From positions 129,074 through 193,073 of the forward strand of contig DASVVT010000084.1 of the NCBI GenBank assembly GCA_036386415.1: a DNA stretch of 64,000 bases. The letters run 5' to 3'. A program made the translations under genes and the position numbers. Of the stretch, positions 8,021 through 15,692 are shown one piece after another. This stretch comes from DASVVT01 sp036386415. Its GTDB lineage: Bacteria; Acidobacteriota; Blastocatellia; Pyrinomonadales; Pyrinomonadaceae. The notes below the pieces were generated by a model. That model saw only the letters and a list, made by a program, of their open reading frames with translations, was not told where the DNA came from and ran no database searches. How positions within the stretch are numbered: the stretch's first letter is position 1; the number at the start of each line of letters is the position of its first letter.

Positions 8021-9139
8021 TTGTCTGCGCCAGCCCTGAAACGAACGCCACTCAACGCCGCGCACCGCCGTATGGGTGGCCGCATGGTCGATTTCGGTGG
8101 ATGGGACATGCCCGTTCAGTACCCCGCCGGAACGGTCGAAGAACACCTGCGCACACGCACGCACGCGGGACTCTTCGATGTCTCGCACATGGGCGAGATA
8201 ACTGTGCGAGGCGCGGAGGCGATCCCCTTCGTCAATCGTCTGACATCGAACGATGTCTCGAAACTGGTTGACGGCCAGGCACACTACTCAGCGCTGACGA
8301 CGCCTGAAGGAACGGTCATAGATGATCTTCTCGTCTATCGTTTCGCGCCCGATCACCTGATGCTCGTCGTCAACGCTTCGACGACCGATAAGGACTGGGA
8401 CTGGATCACGTCGCATCATGGGAGCGAGGAGGTCGAGCTGCGAAACGTGAGCGCGGACTACTGCCAGCTTGCGCTGCAAGGCCCGGATGCGCTCGGCATC
8501 TTACGCAACCTGACCGAGACGCCCCTCGAAGAGATCAAGTATTACCACTTTCGTGAAGGAGCGGTTGACGGCGTCCCGGCGATCATCTCGCGCACGGGCT
8601 ACACGGGCGAAGACGGCTTTGAAGTCTACGCCGCCGCAGAGCGCGCCGAACAGTTGTGGGACAGGATTCTCGACGCCGGAAAATTCGGTGTACCCGAAGG
8701 CGTCACGCCCTGCGGTTTGGCCTCGCGCAACACGCTGCGGCTCGAAGCGGCGATGGCGCTCTACGGCCACGAGATCGACGAGAAGACTACGCTGCTCGAA
8801 GCGAACCTGGGCTGGATTTGCAAGCTGAACAAAGGCGACTTTATCGGACGCGAGGCGCTGGCAAAGCAGAAAGAGGAGGGCGTCAAACGTCGTCTGGTCG
8901 GCTTCGAGATGACCGAGCGCGGTATCGCGCGCGACGAGCAGGATGTCCTGATCGACGGCGAGCGTCGTGGGCGCGTCACGTCCGGCAGCCCCGCGCCCTT
9001 CCTGAAGAAGAACATCGGCCTCGCCTACGTGCCCTTTGAATATGCACTGGTCGGCCAGGAGATACAGATAGACGTGCGCGGTCGCGCCGTCGGCGCGCGA
9101 ATCGTTCAGACGCCGTTTTATAAACGCAGTAGACAGTAG
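8021..9139 (+). CDS. gcvT: Glycine cleavage system T protein (aminomethyltransferase)
   Basis: I place the start at TTG 8021, because AGGAG lies 7 bases upstream (8009-8013) and the product then begins with the conserved region LKRTPLNAAHRRMGGRMVDFGGWDMP. A start at 7976 would add 15 unrelated residues. The 372-residue length fits the family. Recognisable signatures are VSHMGE, the folate-site region DDLLVYRF, SRTGYTGEDGFEVY, and LRLEAAMALYGHEID. The T protein moves the methylene group from the H-protein-bound intermediate to tetrahydrofolate, releasing ammonia. The last residues (RSRQ) and the stop codon are encoded by the left arm of repeat A2. It heads the gcvT-gcvH-gcvPA-gcvPB cluster. 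Confidence 0.95.
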   Translation: MSAPALKRTPLNAAHRRMGGRMVDFGGWDMPVQYPAGTVEEHLRTRTHAGLFDVSHMGEITVRGAEAIPFVNRLTSNDVSKLVDGQAHYSALTTPEGTVIDDLLVYRFAPDHLMLVVNASTTDKDWDWITSHHGSEEVELRNVSADYCQLALQGPDALGILRNLTETPLEEIKYYHFREGAVDGVPAIISRTGYTGEDGFEVYAAAERAEQLWDRILDAGKFGVPEGVTPCGLASRNTLRLEAAMALYGHEIDEKTTLLEANLGWICKLNKGDFIGREALAKQKEEGVKRRLVGFEMTERGIARDEQDVLIDGERRGRVTSGSPAPFLKKNIGLAYVPFEYALVGQEIQIDVRGRAVGARIVQTPFYKRSRQ

Positions 9140-9265
9140 ACTGTAGTCAGTAGAAGAGAAAGCAGGGCGCGCGCTCTGTTGTCTACTCTGACTCAAAAGA
9201 TTAGTATCAAACGAGCCAACCGATTTTCATTGCTACTGGCTACTGACTACTGTCTACCGTCTACT
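9127..9265. repeat. Interrupted palindrome, family A, copy 2
   Basis: The left arm CAGTAGACAGTAGACTGTAG overlaps the 3' end of gcvT and supplies its stop codon. The right arm (TACTGGCTACTGACTACTGT and on) ends about 16 bases before the gcvH start. The loop is longer than in other copies (about 75 bases). Confidence 0.85.
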
Positions 9266-9281
9266 TGTTGAAGGAGAATCA

Positions 9282-9677
9282 ATGGCAAACGTTCCAGAAG
9301 ATTTACAGTACAGCAAGGATCATGAATGGATACGGGTCAATGGCGACACCGGCACGATTGGCATTACAGACTATGCTCAAAACTCGCTCGGCGATGTGGT
9401 CTACGTGGAACTGCCCAAGCCCGGAGAGAGATTCGCGGCTCATGAATCTTTCGGCTCGGTCGAGTCTGTCAAGGCTGTGTCGGAGATTTACACGCCCGTC
9501 TCCGGCGAGATCATAGAGGTCAACGAATCTCTGCAGGACGAGCCGGAGAAGGTCAATACAGACCCCTACGGCGAGGGGTGGATGATTCGCGTCCGCATGA
9601 GCAACAGGGGCGAGGTTGACAGCCTCCTGACAGCCGCCGAGTACGAAGATTTCGCCAAAGGCGAGGAGGCCGAATAG
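9282..9677 (+). CDS. gcvH: Glycine cleavage system H protein
   Basis: A 131-residue lipoyl-carrier protein. The start at ATG 9282 has GAAGGAG 6 bases upstream. The lipoylation site is K64 in ESVKAVSEIYTPVSG, and the flanking beta-hairpins (GDVVYVELPKPGERF, SGEIIEVNESLQDEPE) match the family. It shuttles the aminomethyl group between the P, T and L proteins. The gene lies between gcvT and gcvPA, whose start is 4 bases after this stop. Confidence 0.97.
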   Translation: MANVPEDLQYSKDHEWIRVNGDTGTIGITDYAQNSLGDVVYVELPKPGERFAAHESFGSVESVKAVSEIYTPVSGEIIEVNESLQDEPEKVNTDPYGEGWMIRVRMSNRGEVDSLLTAAEYEDFAKGEEAE

Positions 9678-9680
9678 AAG

Positions 9681-11030
9681 TTGCGTTATATCCCGAACTC
9701 GCCGGAAGAACGCGCAGAGATGTTGCGCCTCATCGGTCTCAATTCGGCGGAAGAGCTCTTCGAGTCGATTCCGTCAGACATACGTCTCAGCGAACATTTG
9801 AAGACGCCCGCCGCGCTCTCCGAGATGGAGCTGCTGGCGCGCTTTGAAGAGATGGCCTCCCGGAACGTCTCTGCACGGCGTCCCAGTTTTCTAGGCGCGG
9901 GCGCATATTCACACTATCAGCCTACAATCGTCGATCATCTCATCTCGCGTTCAGAGTTTTTCACGGCCTACACGCCCTACCAGCCTGAGATTTCACAGGG
10001 CACACTGCAAGCCATCTTCGAGTTTCAAACGCTGGTCTGCCAGCTCACGGGCATGGATGTCGCCAACGCTTCGATGTACGACGGCTCGACGGCGCTCGCC
10101 GAAGCGGTGCTCATGGCTCAGCGCGTTACGCGCCGCTCGAAGGTCATCGTCTCATCCGCCGTCCATCCGGAATACCTGCAAGTTGCAGACACCTACGTGC
10201 AGCACGCGGGCATTGAGTTGCAGCGCCTGGATTTCGACCCGGAGAGCGGGCAGACGGATGCCGAAGCTCTCGCCGCGCTTGACGATAAGACGGCGGCGCT
10301 TGTCGTTCAATCGCCCAACTTCTTCGGCTGCATAGAAGACGTGCGCGCCCTCGGCGAACGCGCGCATGCTGCGGGCGCGCTGCTTATCGTCGCTGTCACG
10401 GAAAGTATCTCGCTCGGTCTCCTGCGCTCTCCGGGGTCAAGCGGCGCAGACATCGTCATCGCTGAAGGGCAGTCCTTCGGCGTGCCGCTCTCCTTCGGCG
10501 GCCCTTACGTCGGCCTCTTTGCGACTCTTGACAAGTACGCGCGCCAGATTCCGGGTCGCCTCGCCGGTGAAGCCCTGGACAAGGAAGGGCGGCGCGGATT
10601 TGTGCTGACGCTCGCCACGCGCGAACAGCACATACGCCGCGAGAAGGCCACCTCCAACATCTGCACCAACGAAGGGCTGATCGCGCTGGCGGCGACCATT
10701 TACATGGAGACGATGGGACGGCGCGGGATTTCCGAGGTCGCGCGTCTTTGCGCACAGAAGGCCGCTTATGCCGCACGCCGCATCAATGAGCTTGACGGCT
10801 TCACACTGGCCTTCACAGCCCCGCGCTTTAACGAGTTCGTCGTGCGCGCTCCCGCCGAAGCCTCCGATTTACTCTCGCGCCTGAGCCGTGAGAAAGGCAT
10901 CACGGGCGGTCTCGCGCTCTCGCGCTACTACGGCGACCGTCCAAACGACTTCCTGGTCTGCGTGACGGAAACCAACTCGCGGCAGGAGATTGACGCGCTG
11001 GTTGAGGGGCTCGCGACCGTTTCCCGGTAG
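9681..11030 (+). CDS. gcvPA: Glycine dehydrogenase (decarboxylating) subunit 1
   Basis: A 449-residue protein starting at TTG 9681 with GGAGG at 9665-9669. It corresponds to the N-terminal half of the P protein, as in two-subunit glycine decarboxylases of Gram-positives, archaea and many Acidobacteriota. Signatures are SFLGAGAYSHYQPTIVDHLI, FFTAYTPYQPEISQGTLQ and ANASMYDGSTA. It forms a heterodimer with GcvPB, which holds the PLP lysine. The enzyme decarboxylates glycine and loads the aminomethyl group on GcvH. It is separated from gcvPB by one small secreted-protein gene. Confidence 0.95.
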   Translation: MRYIPNSPEERAEMLRLIGLNSAEELFESIPSDIRLSEHLKTPAALSEMELLARFEEMASRNVSARRPSFLGAGAYSHYQPTIVDHLISRSEFFTAYTPYQPEISQGTLQAIFEFQTLVCQLTGMDVANASMYDGSTALAEAVLMAQRVTRRSKVIVSSAVHPEYLQVADTYVQHAGIELQRLDFDPESGQTDAEALAALDDKTAALVVQSPNFFGCIEDVRALGERAHAAGALLIVAVTESISLGLLRSPGSSGADIVIAEGQSFGVPLSFGGPYVGLFATLDKYARQIPGRLAGEALDKEGRRGFVLTLATREQHIRREKATSNICTNEGLIALAATIYMETMGRRGISEVARLCAQKAAYAARRINELDGFTLAFTAPRFNEFVVRAPAEASDLLSRLSREKGITGGLALSRYYGDRPNDFLVCVTETNSRQEIDALVEGLATVSR

Positions 11031-11061
11031 AATTTGATTCATCATGACCGAGGGCTCAATT

Positions 11062-11472
11062 ATGAGGACAGCAGTTAAAGCGAGCAGGTGCGCAACGATC
11101 TTTTGCCTCGTTCTCTTTGCCGTCGCCCCTTCCCTTTCGGCACAGGGCGGGGGAAAGCTCACTCGCAGGATTCAATTTCAGCGTGGTCAATCTACAGCCC
11201 GCCTGAAAGGTCAGATCAGAAAGAACGAGGAGATCGTCTACCTCCTTCGCGCCAACGAAGGCCAGACGCTCTCTGTGCGTGTCACGGCATCCACTCCGAA
11301 TCATGATGTGGTCTTCACGCTCAAAGGGCCTAATGATACGCCGCTGATGCCAGAGGGGGACATGGACACAGAATGGTCAGGCCAACTGCCTGCAACCGGC
11401 GACTATCAGATCAGCTTAGGGATGATCGAGTCAAAGTTTTCGCAATACACGCTTGAGGTCAGCGTCCGTTAG
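11062..11472 (+). CDS. Small exported protein with PPC-like beta-sandwich
   Basis: About 136 residues from ATG 11062, chosen because GAGGG lies 7 bases upstream; an ATG at 11044 is in frame but has no RBS. A signal peptide is clear (ASRCATIFCLVLFAVAPSLSAQ). The mature part (RGQSTARLKGQIRKNEEIVY ... GDYQISLGM ... YTLEVSV) has the pattern of bacterial pre-peptidase C-terminal (PPC) or related beta-sandwich domains, with the typical 'Y.l.a.~GQ.l.v.v' start and 'GDY.i.l' strand. No catalytic residues are seen. It lies inside the glycine cleavage operon between gcvPA and gcvPB, with no obvious link to glycine metabolism. Confidence 0.75.
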   Translation: MRTAVKASRCATIFCLVLFAVAPSLSAQGGGKLTRRIQFQRGQSTARLKGQIRKNEEIVYLLRANEGQTLSVRVTASTPNHDVVFTLKGPNDTPLMPEGDMDTEWSGQLPATGDYQISLGMIESKFSQYTLEVSVR

Positions 11473-11509
11473 GTCTCAATCACAGGAAAGATAGAGTTTC
11501 GATAACCCC

Positions 11510-13039
11510 ATGAAGTCAACGAACATCACCAAAGTCACGTCGCACATTTCGCCGAACGAATCGCTGATCTTTGAGCGCTCGCAGACGGGTCGCGTCGGCT
11601 ACAGCTTACCTCCGCTCGACGTGGAGGAGACGCCGCTCGACGAGATCATACCGAAAGCTTTTCAGCGCGATGATGATCTGGAAGGCATGCCGGAAGTGAG
11701 CGAGGTGGACGTGGTGCGCCATTTTACGCGCATGTCTACGTGGAATTATTCGATTGACTTAGGGATGTACCCGCTCGGTTCCTGCACCATGAAGTACAAC
11801 TCGCGCCTTAATGAGAAGGTGGCGCGCCTACAGGGATTCGCCAATCTTCACCCGCTCGCGCCGGTTGAAGACTCGCAGGGCGCTCTGGAGTTGATCTACG
11901 AATTGCAGCAGCATCTCTCGGAGATCACGGGGCTGGCGGGCATCTCGCTGCAACCGGCGGCGGGCGCGCACGGCGAGATGACGGGTATCATGCTGATCCG
12001 CGCCTTCATAGACGCGCGCGATGGCGAGGGGGCTTCGGCCAAGCGCCGCACGATGTTGATTCCCGATTCGGCACACGGGACTAATCCTGCCTCCGCACAT
12101 CTGTCGGGCTTCAACGTGAAGACGATCCGCTCAACCAGCGAGGGCTTGACTGATCTTGAGCACCTCAGAGAGCTTTGCGCGCACGGCGACGTGGCCGGCT
12201 TGATGCTGACCAACCCGAACACGCTCGGCCTCTTCGAGAAGAACATACGCGAGATTTGCCGTATCGTGCACGAAGCGGGCGGGCTCGTCTACATGGACGG
12301 CGCTAACATGAACGCGCTCGTCGGCGTCGCGCGCCCCGGCGACATGGGCGTGGACGTGATTCACCTGAATCTGCACAAGACCTTTTCGACGCCGCACGGC
12401 GGGGGCGGCCCAGGCTCCGGCCCCTGCTGCTGCACGCAGGAGCTGGAACCGTTCCTGCCCGTGCCGCGCATCATTAAAACGGGCGACCAGTTTCAGCTCG
12501 ACTTTGACCGCCCGCAATCCGTCGGGCGCGTCAAAGCCTTTCACGGTAACTTCGGCATGATGGTGCGTGCTCTCGCCTACATCCTGACGCACGGCTACGA
12601 CGGTCTGCGCGAAGCGACGGAAGCCGCCGTGCTCAACGCGCGCTACATCGCGCACGGGCTCGCGGCGGATTACGAGCGCCCGTTTCAGGGCTCGCCCATG
12701 CACGAGGTCGTGTTTACAGATAAGCGGCAATCACGCAAAGGCGTCCACACGCTCGACATCGCCAAACGGCTCATCGACTACGGCTTTCACCCGATGACCA
12801 TCTACTTCCCTTTGATCGTGCAGGGCGCGATGCTGATTGAGCCGACGGAATCGGTCGGACACCAGGAGCTTGATCAATTCATCAGTGCCATGCGCTCAAT
12901 TGCCCGCGAAGCCGTCGAAGACCCGGAGACGGTGATAGGCGCTCCACACTCCACACGCATCGGACGCCTCGACGAAGCGGCGGCAGCGCGCCGTCCCATC
13001 CTCCGATGGAAATCTAAGGAAGCGGCAAGTGCAGCCTGA
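11510..13039 (+). CDS. gcvPB: Glycine dehydrogenase (decarboxylating) subunit 2
   Basis: A 509-residue C-terminal half of the P protein. The PLP-binding lysine is K290 in HLNLHKTFSTPHGGGGPGSG. Other signatures are YPLGSCTMKYNSR, PAAGAHGEMTG and YMDGANMNALVG. With GcvPA it forms the PLP-dependent decarboxylase. The RBS is weak. The last 20 residues are Ala/Arg-rich and variable. Repeat A3 begins directly after the stop. Confidence 0.96.
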   Translation: MKSTNITKVTSHISPNESLIFERSQTGRVGYSLPPLDVEETPLDEIIPKAFQRDDDLEGMPEVSEVDVVRHFTRMSTWNYSIDLGMYPLGSCTMKYNSRLNEKVARLQGFANLHPLAPVEDSQGALELIYELQQHLSEITGLAGISLQPAAGAHGEMTGIMLIRAFIDARDGEGASAKRRTMLIPDSAHGTNPASAHLSGFNVKTIRSTSEGLTDLEHLRELCAHGDVAGLMLTNPNTLGLFEKNIREICRIVHEAGGLVYMDGANMNALVGVARPGDMGVDVIHLNLHKTFSTPHGGGGPGSGPCCCTQELEPFLPVPRIIKTGDQFQLDFDRPQSVGRVKAFHGNFGMMVRALAYILTHGYDGLREATEAAVLNARYIAHGLAADYERPFQGSPMHEVVFTDKRQSRKGVHTLDIAKRLIDYGFHPMTIYFPLIVQGAMLIEPTESVGHQELDQFISAMRSIAREAVEDPETVIGAPHSTRIGRLDEAAAARRPILRWKSKEAASAA

Positions 13040-13041
13040 AA

Positions 13042-13136
13042 GCAGTAGACAGTAGACAATAGTCAGTAGCCAGTAGGAAAAGCATCAACCGTCTTTCTTC
13101 CTACTGGCTCCTGACTACTGTCTACTGTCTACTATT
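13042..13136. repeat. Interrupted palindrome, family A, copy 3
   Basis: CAGTAGACAGTAGACAATAG-like left arm, loop GGAAAAGCATCAACCGTC-like, right arm CTACTGGCTCCTGACTACTG-like. The loop resembles that of the copy at 38963-39046 (GAAAAGCATGCTGGC). It sits at the end of the glycine cleavage operon. Confidence 0.88.
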
Positions 13137-13178
13137 CTTTGCCCGCGTCTCGACAATTATTGTAATATAGTTTGGTAG

Positions 13179-13235
13179 AGGCGACCGCTCGTCATGACCG
13201 CGCGAGGTGTTTGGAGTGGTCATGCGCGGTCGCCT
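13179..13235. promoter_or_regulatory. Two-tier palindrome upstream of the FHA-protease gene
   Basis: Outer arms AGGCGACCGC (13179-13188) and GCGGTCGCCT (13226-13235) are perfect 10-mers. Inner arms CATGACC (13193-13199) and GGTCATG (13218-13224) are also perfect. The structure ends 42 bases before the start codon at 13278 and differs in style from the tandem-word repeats. It may be a leader hairpin or a protein-binding site. Confidence 0.5.
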
Positions 13236-13277
13236 GATTAATGCTCACGCTGGTAGTCGAAACTTTAGATTTGTAAT

Positions 13278-14915
13278 ATGGCAAATGGCCTGGTAATCCA
13301 CATCGTCGCCGGGGCTGACAAACACACGGAGGTGCTGACGAGTGATCGTATTCGCATCGGGACGGGTGAGCATTGCCAGTTGCGCCTGCACTCCTCTCTA
13401 GTGCCTTCGAGCGCGAACAAATCGGGCGCGCTGATTGAGCTGGCGCGCTCAAACGGCCACTATCGCGTCACGGACTTCGACACCTCGCTGCTGATTTCTC
13501 ACAACGGAGCGCCGCTCGCCGCCGGTACTAAGATTGACGATGGCGATGAAGTACGCATCGATCCCTCCAATCTTCTGCTGACCTTCTTCCCCGTCGGCGG
13601 CCTGCCCGCTCTAGTTCCCGGCCCGCGTGTAGACACTCACGTTGCGCCCTTCATAGAGCATGCCGCAATCGAATCGGCAGCTACCGCACGCCGCGACGAT
13701 GCCAAAATCTTCCTGCGCGAATTTACGCGAGAGCTGGTACGCGAAATACGTCTCAGCACCAAGCTGATCGCGCTCGCGATGGCCGTGGCGCTCGTCGGCG
13801 GCGTCCTCTACATAGGCTTCGCGCTTTATAAAGAGATTCAGAGCAGCCGCCGCCTGATCAACGATCAGAAGGATCAGATTGCGCAGATGAACGAGCGGGC
13901 GGGAAAGACCAATGAGAAGTTCGAGGACATCGTTCGCTCCAACGAAGAGATCCGCAACAGTCTCTCGCTCGCGCCGAAACTGCGTAGCGATTACGGGGGC
14001 GGCGTCTGTCTCATCGCGGGCTCCTACTTTTTCGTCGAGCAGGGGACGGGCCGCCCTTTGCGCTACCCTGAAGTGCAGACTAACGAAGATGGGACGGTCG
14101 TGCAGAACAGCACTGAGCCGTTGCAGTTGACGCCGGAGGGCACAGGCGTAGTCTATGAGCGAGAGTTCGTCGGGACGGGGTTTTACGTCGGCGATGGATA
14201 CGTTTTGACCAATCACCACGTCGCTCAGCCGTGGCTTGCAGATGAAGGCGTGCAGAGCCTGGGCAGCACCGTCAGCAGCCAGCCGCGCCTGAAGAGGTTG
14301 ACCGCCTACTTTCCAGACATGCCGCAGCCACTCACGCTCAAGTTCAAGCAGGCCGCGCAGAGAGATGATCTGGCCGTCTGCATGCTGGAGGTGAAAGAGA
14401 AGCCGACCAGCATCCCTGTGCTGCCGCTCGACAAGGATTCCGATTCGATGGCTGTCGGCAAAACGGTCGTCATGATGGGCTACCCGTCGGGGCCGGATCG
14501 TCTGCTCGCCTTGAGAGATGATGCGGAGGCGCGCATGATCCAGGCGCGCTGCGGCTCTTCGCTCGAATCGCTCCTGGGCTGCCTGGCGGAGAAGAATCGC
14601 ATCCAGCCCCTGACCACGCAGGGGAATATCACAGACCTCGCAGACCGCCGCATCGTCTATGATGCGCGCACGGCTGAAGGCGGAAGCGGTGCGCCGCTCT
14701 TCGGCCAATCCGGTCGCGTCATTGGCGTCAACTTCGCAGTCTTTACGGAAAACACGGCATCGAATTTCGCCGTTCCCGTCGGCTACGCCGTCACGCTCTT
14801 GAAGCGCGCAGGCTGGAAACCGCCCGAGCCGCCGGACGCCAACCAGAACGATAACCAGAATTCCAACCAGACCAACTCACGCGGCAACACCGGGGCGACC
14901 AACGCTGCGCGGTGA
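13278..14915 (+). CDS. Membrane-anchored trypsin-like serine protease with FHA domain
   Basis: A 545-residue protein with three parts. Residues about 1-105 look like a cytoplasmic FHA (phosphothreonine-binding) domain (RIRIGTGEHCQLRL, DFDTSLLISHNG, DDGDEVRI). One membrane segment lies at about 160-185, followed by a coiled coil (about 186-230). A trypsin-like peptidase domain spans about 290-500 with a full triad: His in TNHHV (about 312), Asp in QRDDLAVC (about 362) and Ser in EGGSGAPLF (about 470). The tail is Asn/Gln-rich. The layout suggests that a phospho-signal inside the cell is linked to proteolysis outside the membrane. It is monocistronic. The substrate is unknown. Confidence 0.85.
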   Translation: MANGLVIHIVAGADKHTEVLTSDRIRIGTGEHCQLRLHSSLVPSSANKSGALIELARSNGHYRVTDFDTSLLISHNGAPLAAGTKIDDGDEVRIDPSNLLLTFFPVGGLPALVPGPRVDTHVAPFIEHAAIESAATARRDDAKIFLREFTRELVREIRLSTKLIALAMAVALVGGVLYIGFALYKEIQSSRRLINDQKDQIAQMNERAGKTNEKFEDIVRSNEEIRNSLSLAPKLRSDYGGGVCLIAGSYFFVEQGTGRPLRYPEVQTNEDGTVVQNSTEPLQLTPEGTGVVYEREFVGTGFYVGDGYVLTNHHVAQPWLADEGVQSLGSTVSSQPRLKRLTAYFPDMPQPLTLKFKQAAQRDDLAVCMLEVKEKPTSIPVLPLDKDSDSMAVGKTVVMMGYPSGPDRLLALRDDAEARMIQARCGSSLESLLGCLAEKNRIQPLTTQGNITDLADRRIVYDARTAEGGSGAPLFGQSGRVIGVNFAVFTENTASNFAVPVGYAVTLLKRAGWKPPEPPDANQNDNQNSNQTNSRGNTGATNAAR

Positions 14916-14972
14916 GCAATTGAGCCAGCCTCCTGTTTGATCTCTCACTTCAGCAGTCTCCTATTGCTATAA

Positions 14973-15076
14973 GTCTCTGTGCCATCTCCGTGTCCTGCGG
15001 TGTCTGCGGTGGTGAATCAACTCCTACATTCACTCACCACAGAGACACGGAGAACACGGAGATGGCACAGAGATAA
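14973..15076. repeat. Interrupted palindrome, family E, copy 1
   Basis: The left arm is CTCTGTGCCATCTCCGTGTC-like, and the right arm is CACAGAGACACGGAGAACAC-like, ending GGCACAGAG. A second copy lies at 26889-26993. It is located in the spacer after the FHA-protease gene; 15077-15257 holds nothing I recognise. Confidence 0.85.
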
Positions 15077-15257
15077 GCTAAAATCATGACCCTACTCTTG
15101 ACTTCCCTTCTTTTGACACATCGCTTTCATTCAGGGTAAGCTTTCGCCCTTTTACTGTCGGTGCCATTAGTTCTCTATGCGGCTTGAGCGCTGTTGGAAA
15201 AGCCGTGGGCATCGTGTTGAATAATTCCAGAGGGAGTCTTAATACATAATAGATACT

Positions 15258-15480
15258 TTGTCTGTATCATCGGGGACGGTTGTCACAGCCAGCATTACGC
15301 CTGGCTTTTTTGTCGGTCGGGGTTTGCGCTCCGTCACCCGCGCGCTCGTTGTTTCGGCGCTCACGCTGATTATTCTCGTCGGGTTCGGTTTCCGCGCCGT
15401 GCGGCTCGGGTCGGAAGGGTTGAGCGAAGATGAGCTGAACAAGTTAACGGCAGTCGGCAACGATTTTCCAGGCTGGCGGC
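15258..15480 (+). pseudogene. N-terminal remnant of a GT-C (ArnT/PMT-type) glycosyltransferase
   Basis: The open frame includes a basic start, one hydrophobic segment (ALVVSALTLIILVGFGF) and then RAVRLGSEGLSEDELNK. That is the pattern at the N-terminus of ArnT/PMT-like GT-C glycosyltransferases: first membrane helix, then an acidic motif in the first loop (here SEDE). After about position 15480 the translation loses any family character, and the frame closes at 15686. No remaining ten or more membrane helices follow. I read it as a truncated gene relic. It could also be a small membrane protein of its own. Confidence 0.4.
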
Positions 15481-15692
15481 ATCGCAGCGGGGTTTGCATC
15501 ATCCTTTTAAGCTGTGACGGTTTACGATGTGTCCTATTGGCGATGGCGACCACAGACACTAAGGCTTATGCTGATGGTGCAGCCAGGCATGCAAATCTCT
15601 TGAGTAAACGAGGGTTGACGGTCTGCTTTGACAGGCGTTGTGACGGTGGCTCGGATGTTGCTCGTTTTCTCGCCGTGGTATATTAAATATCT

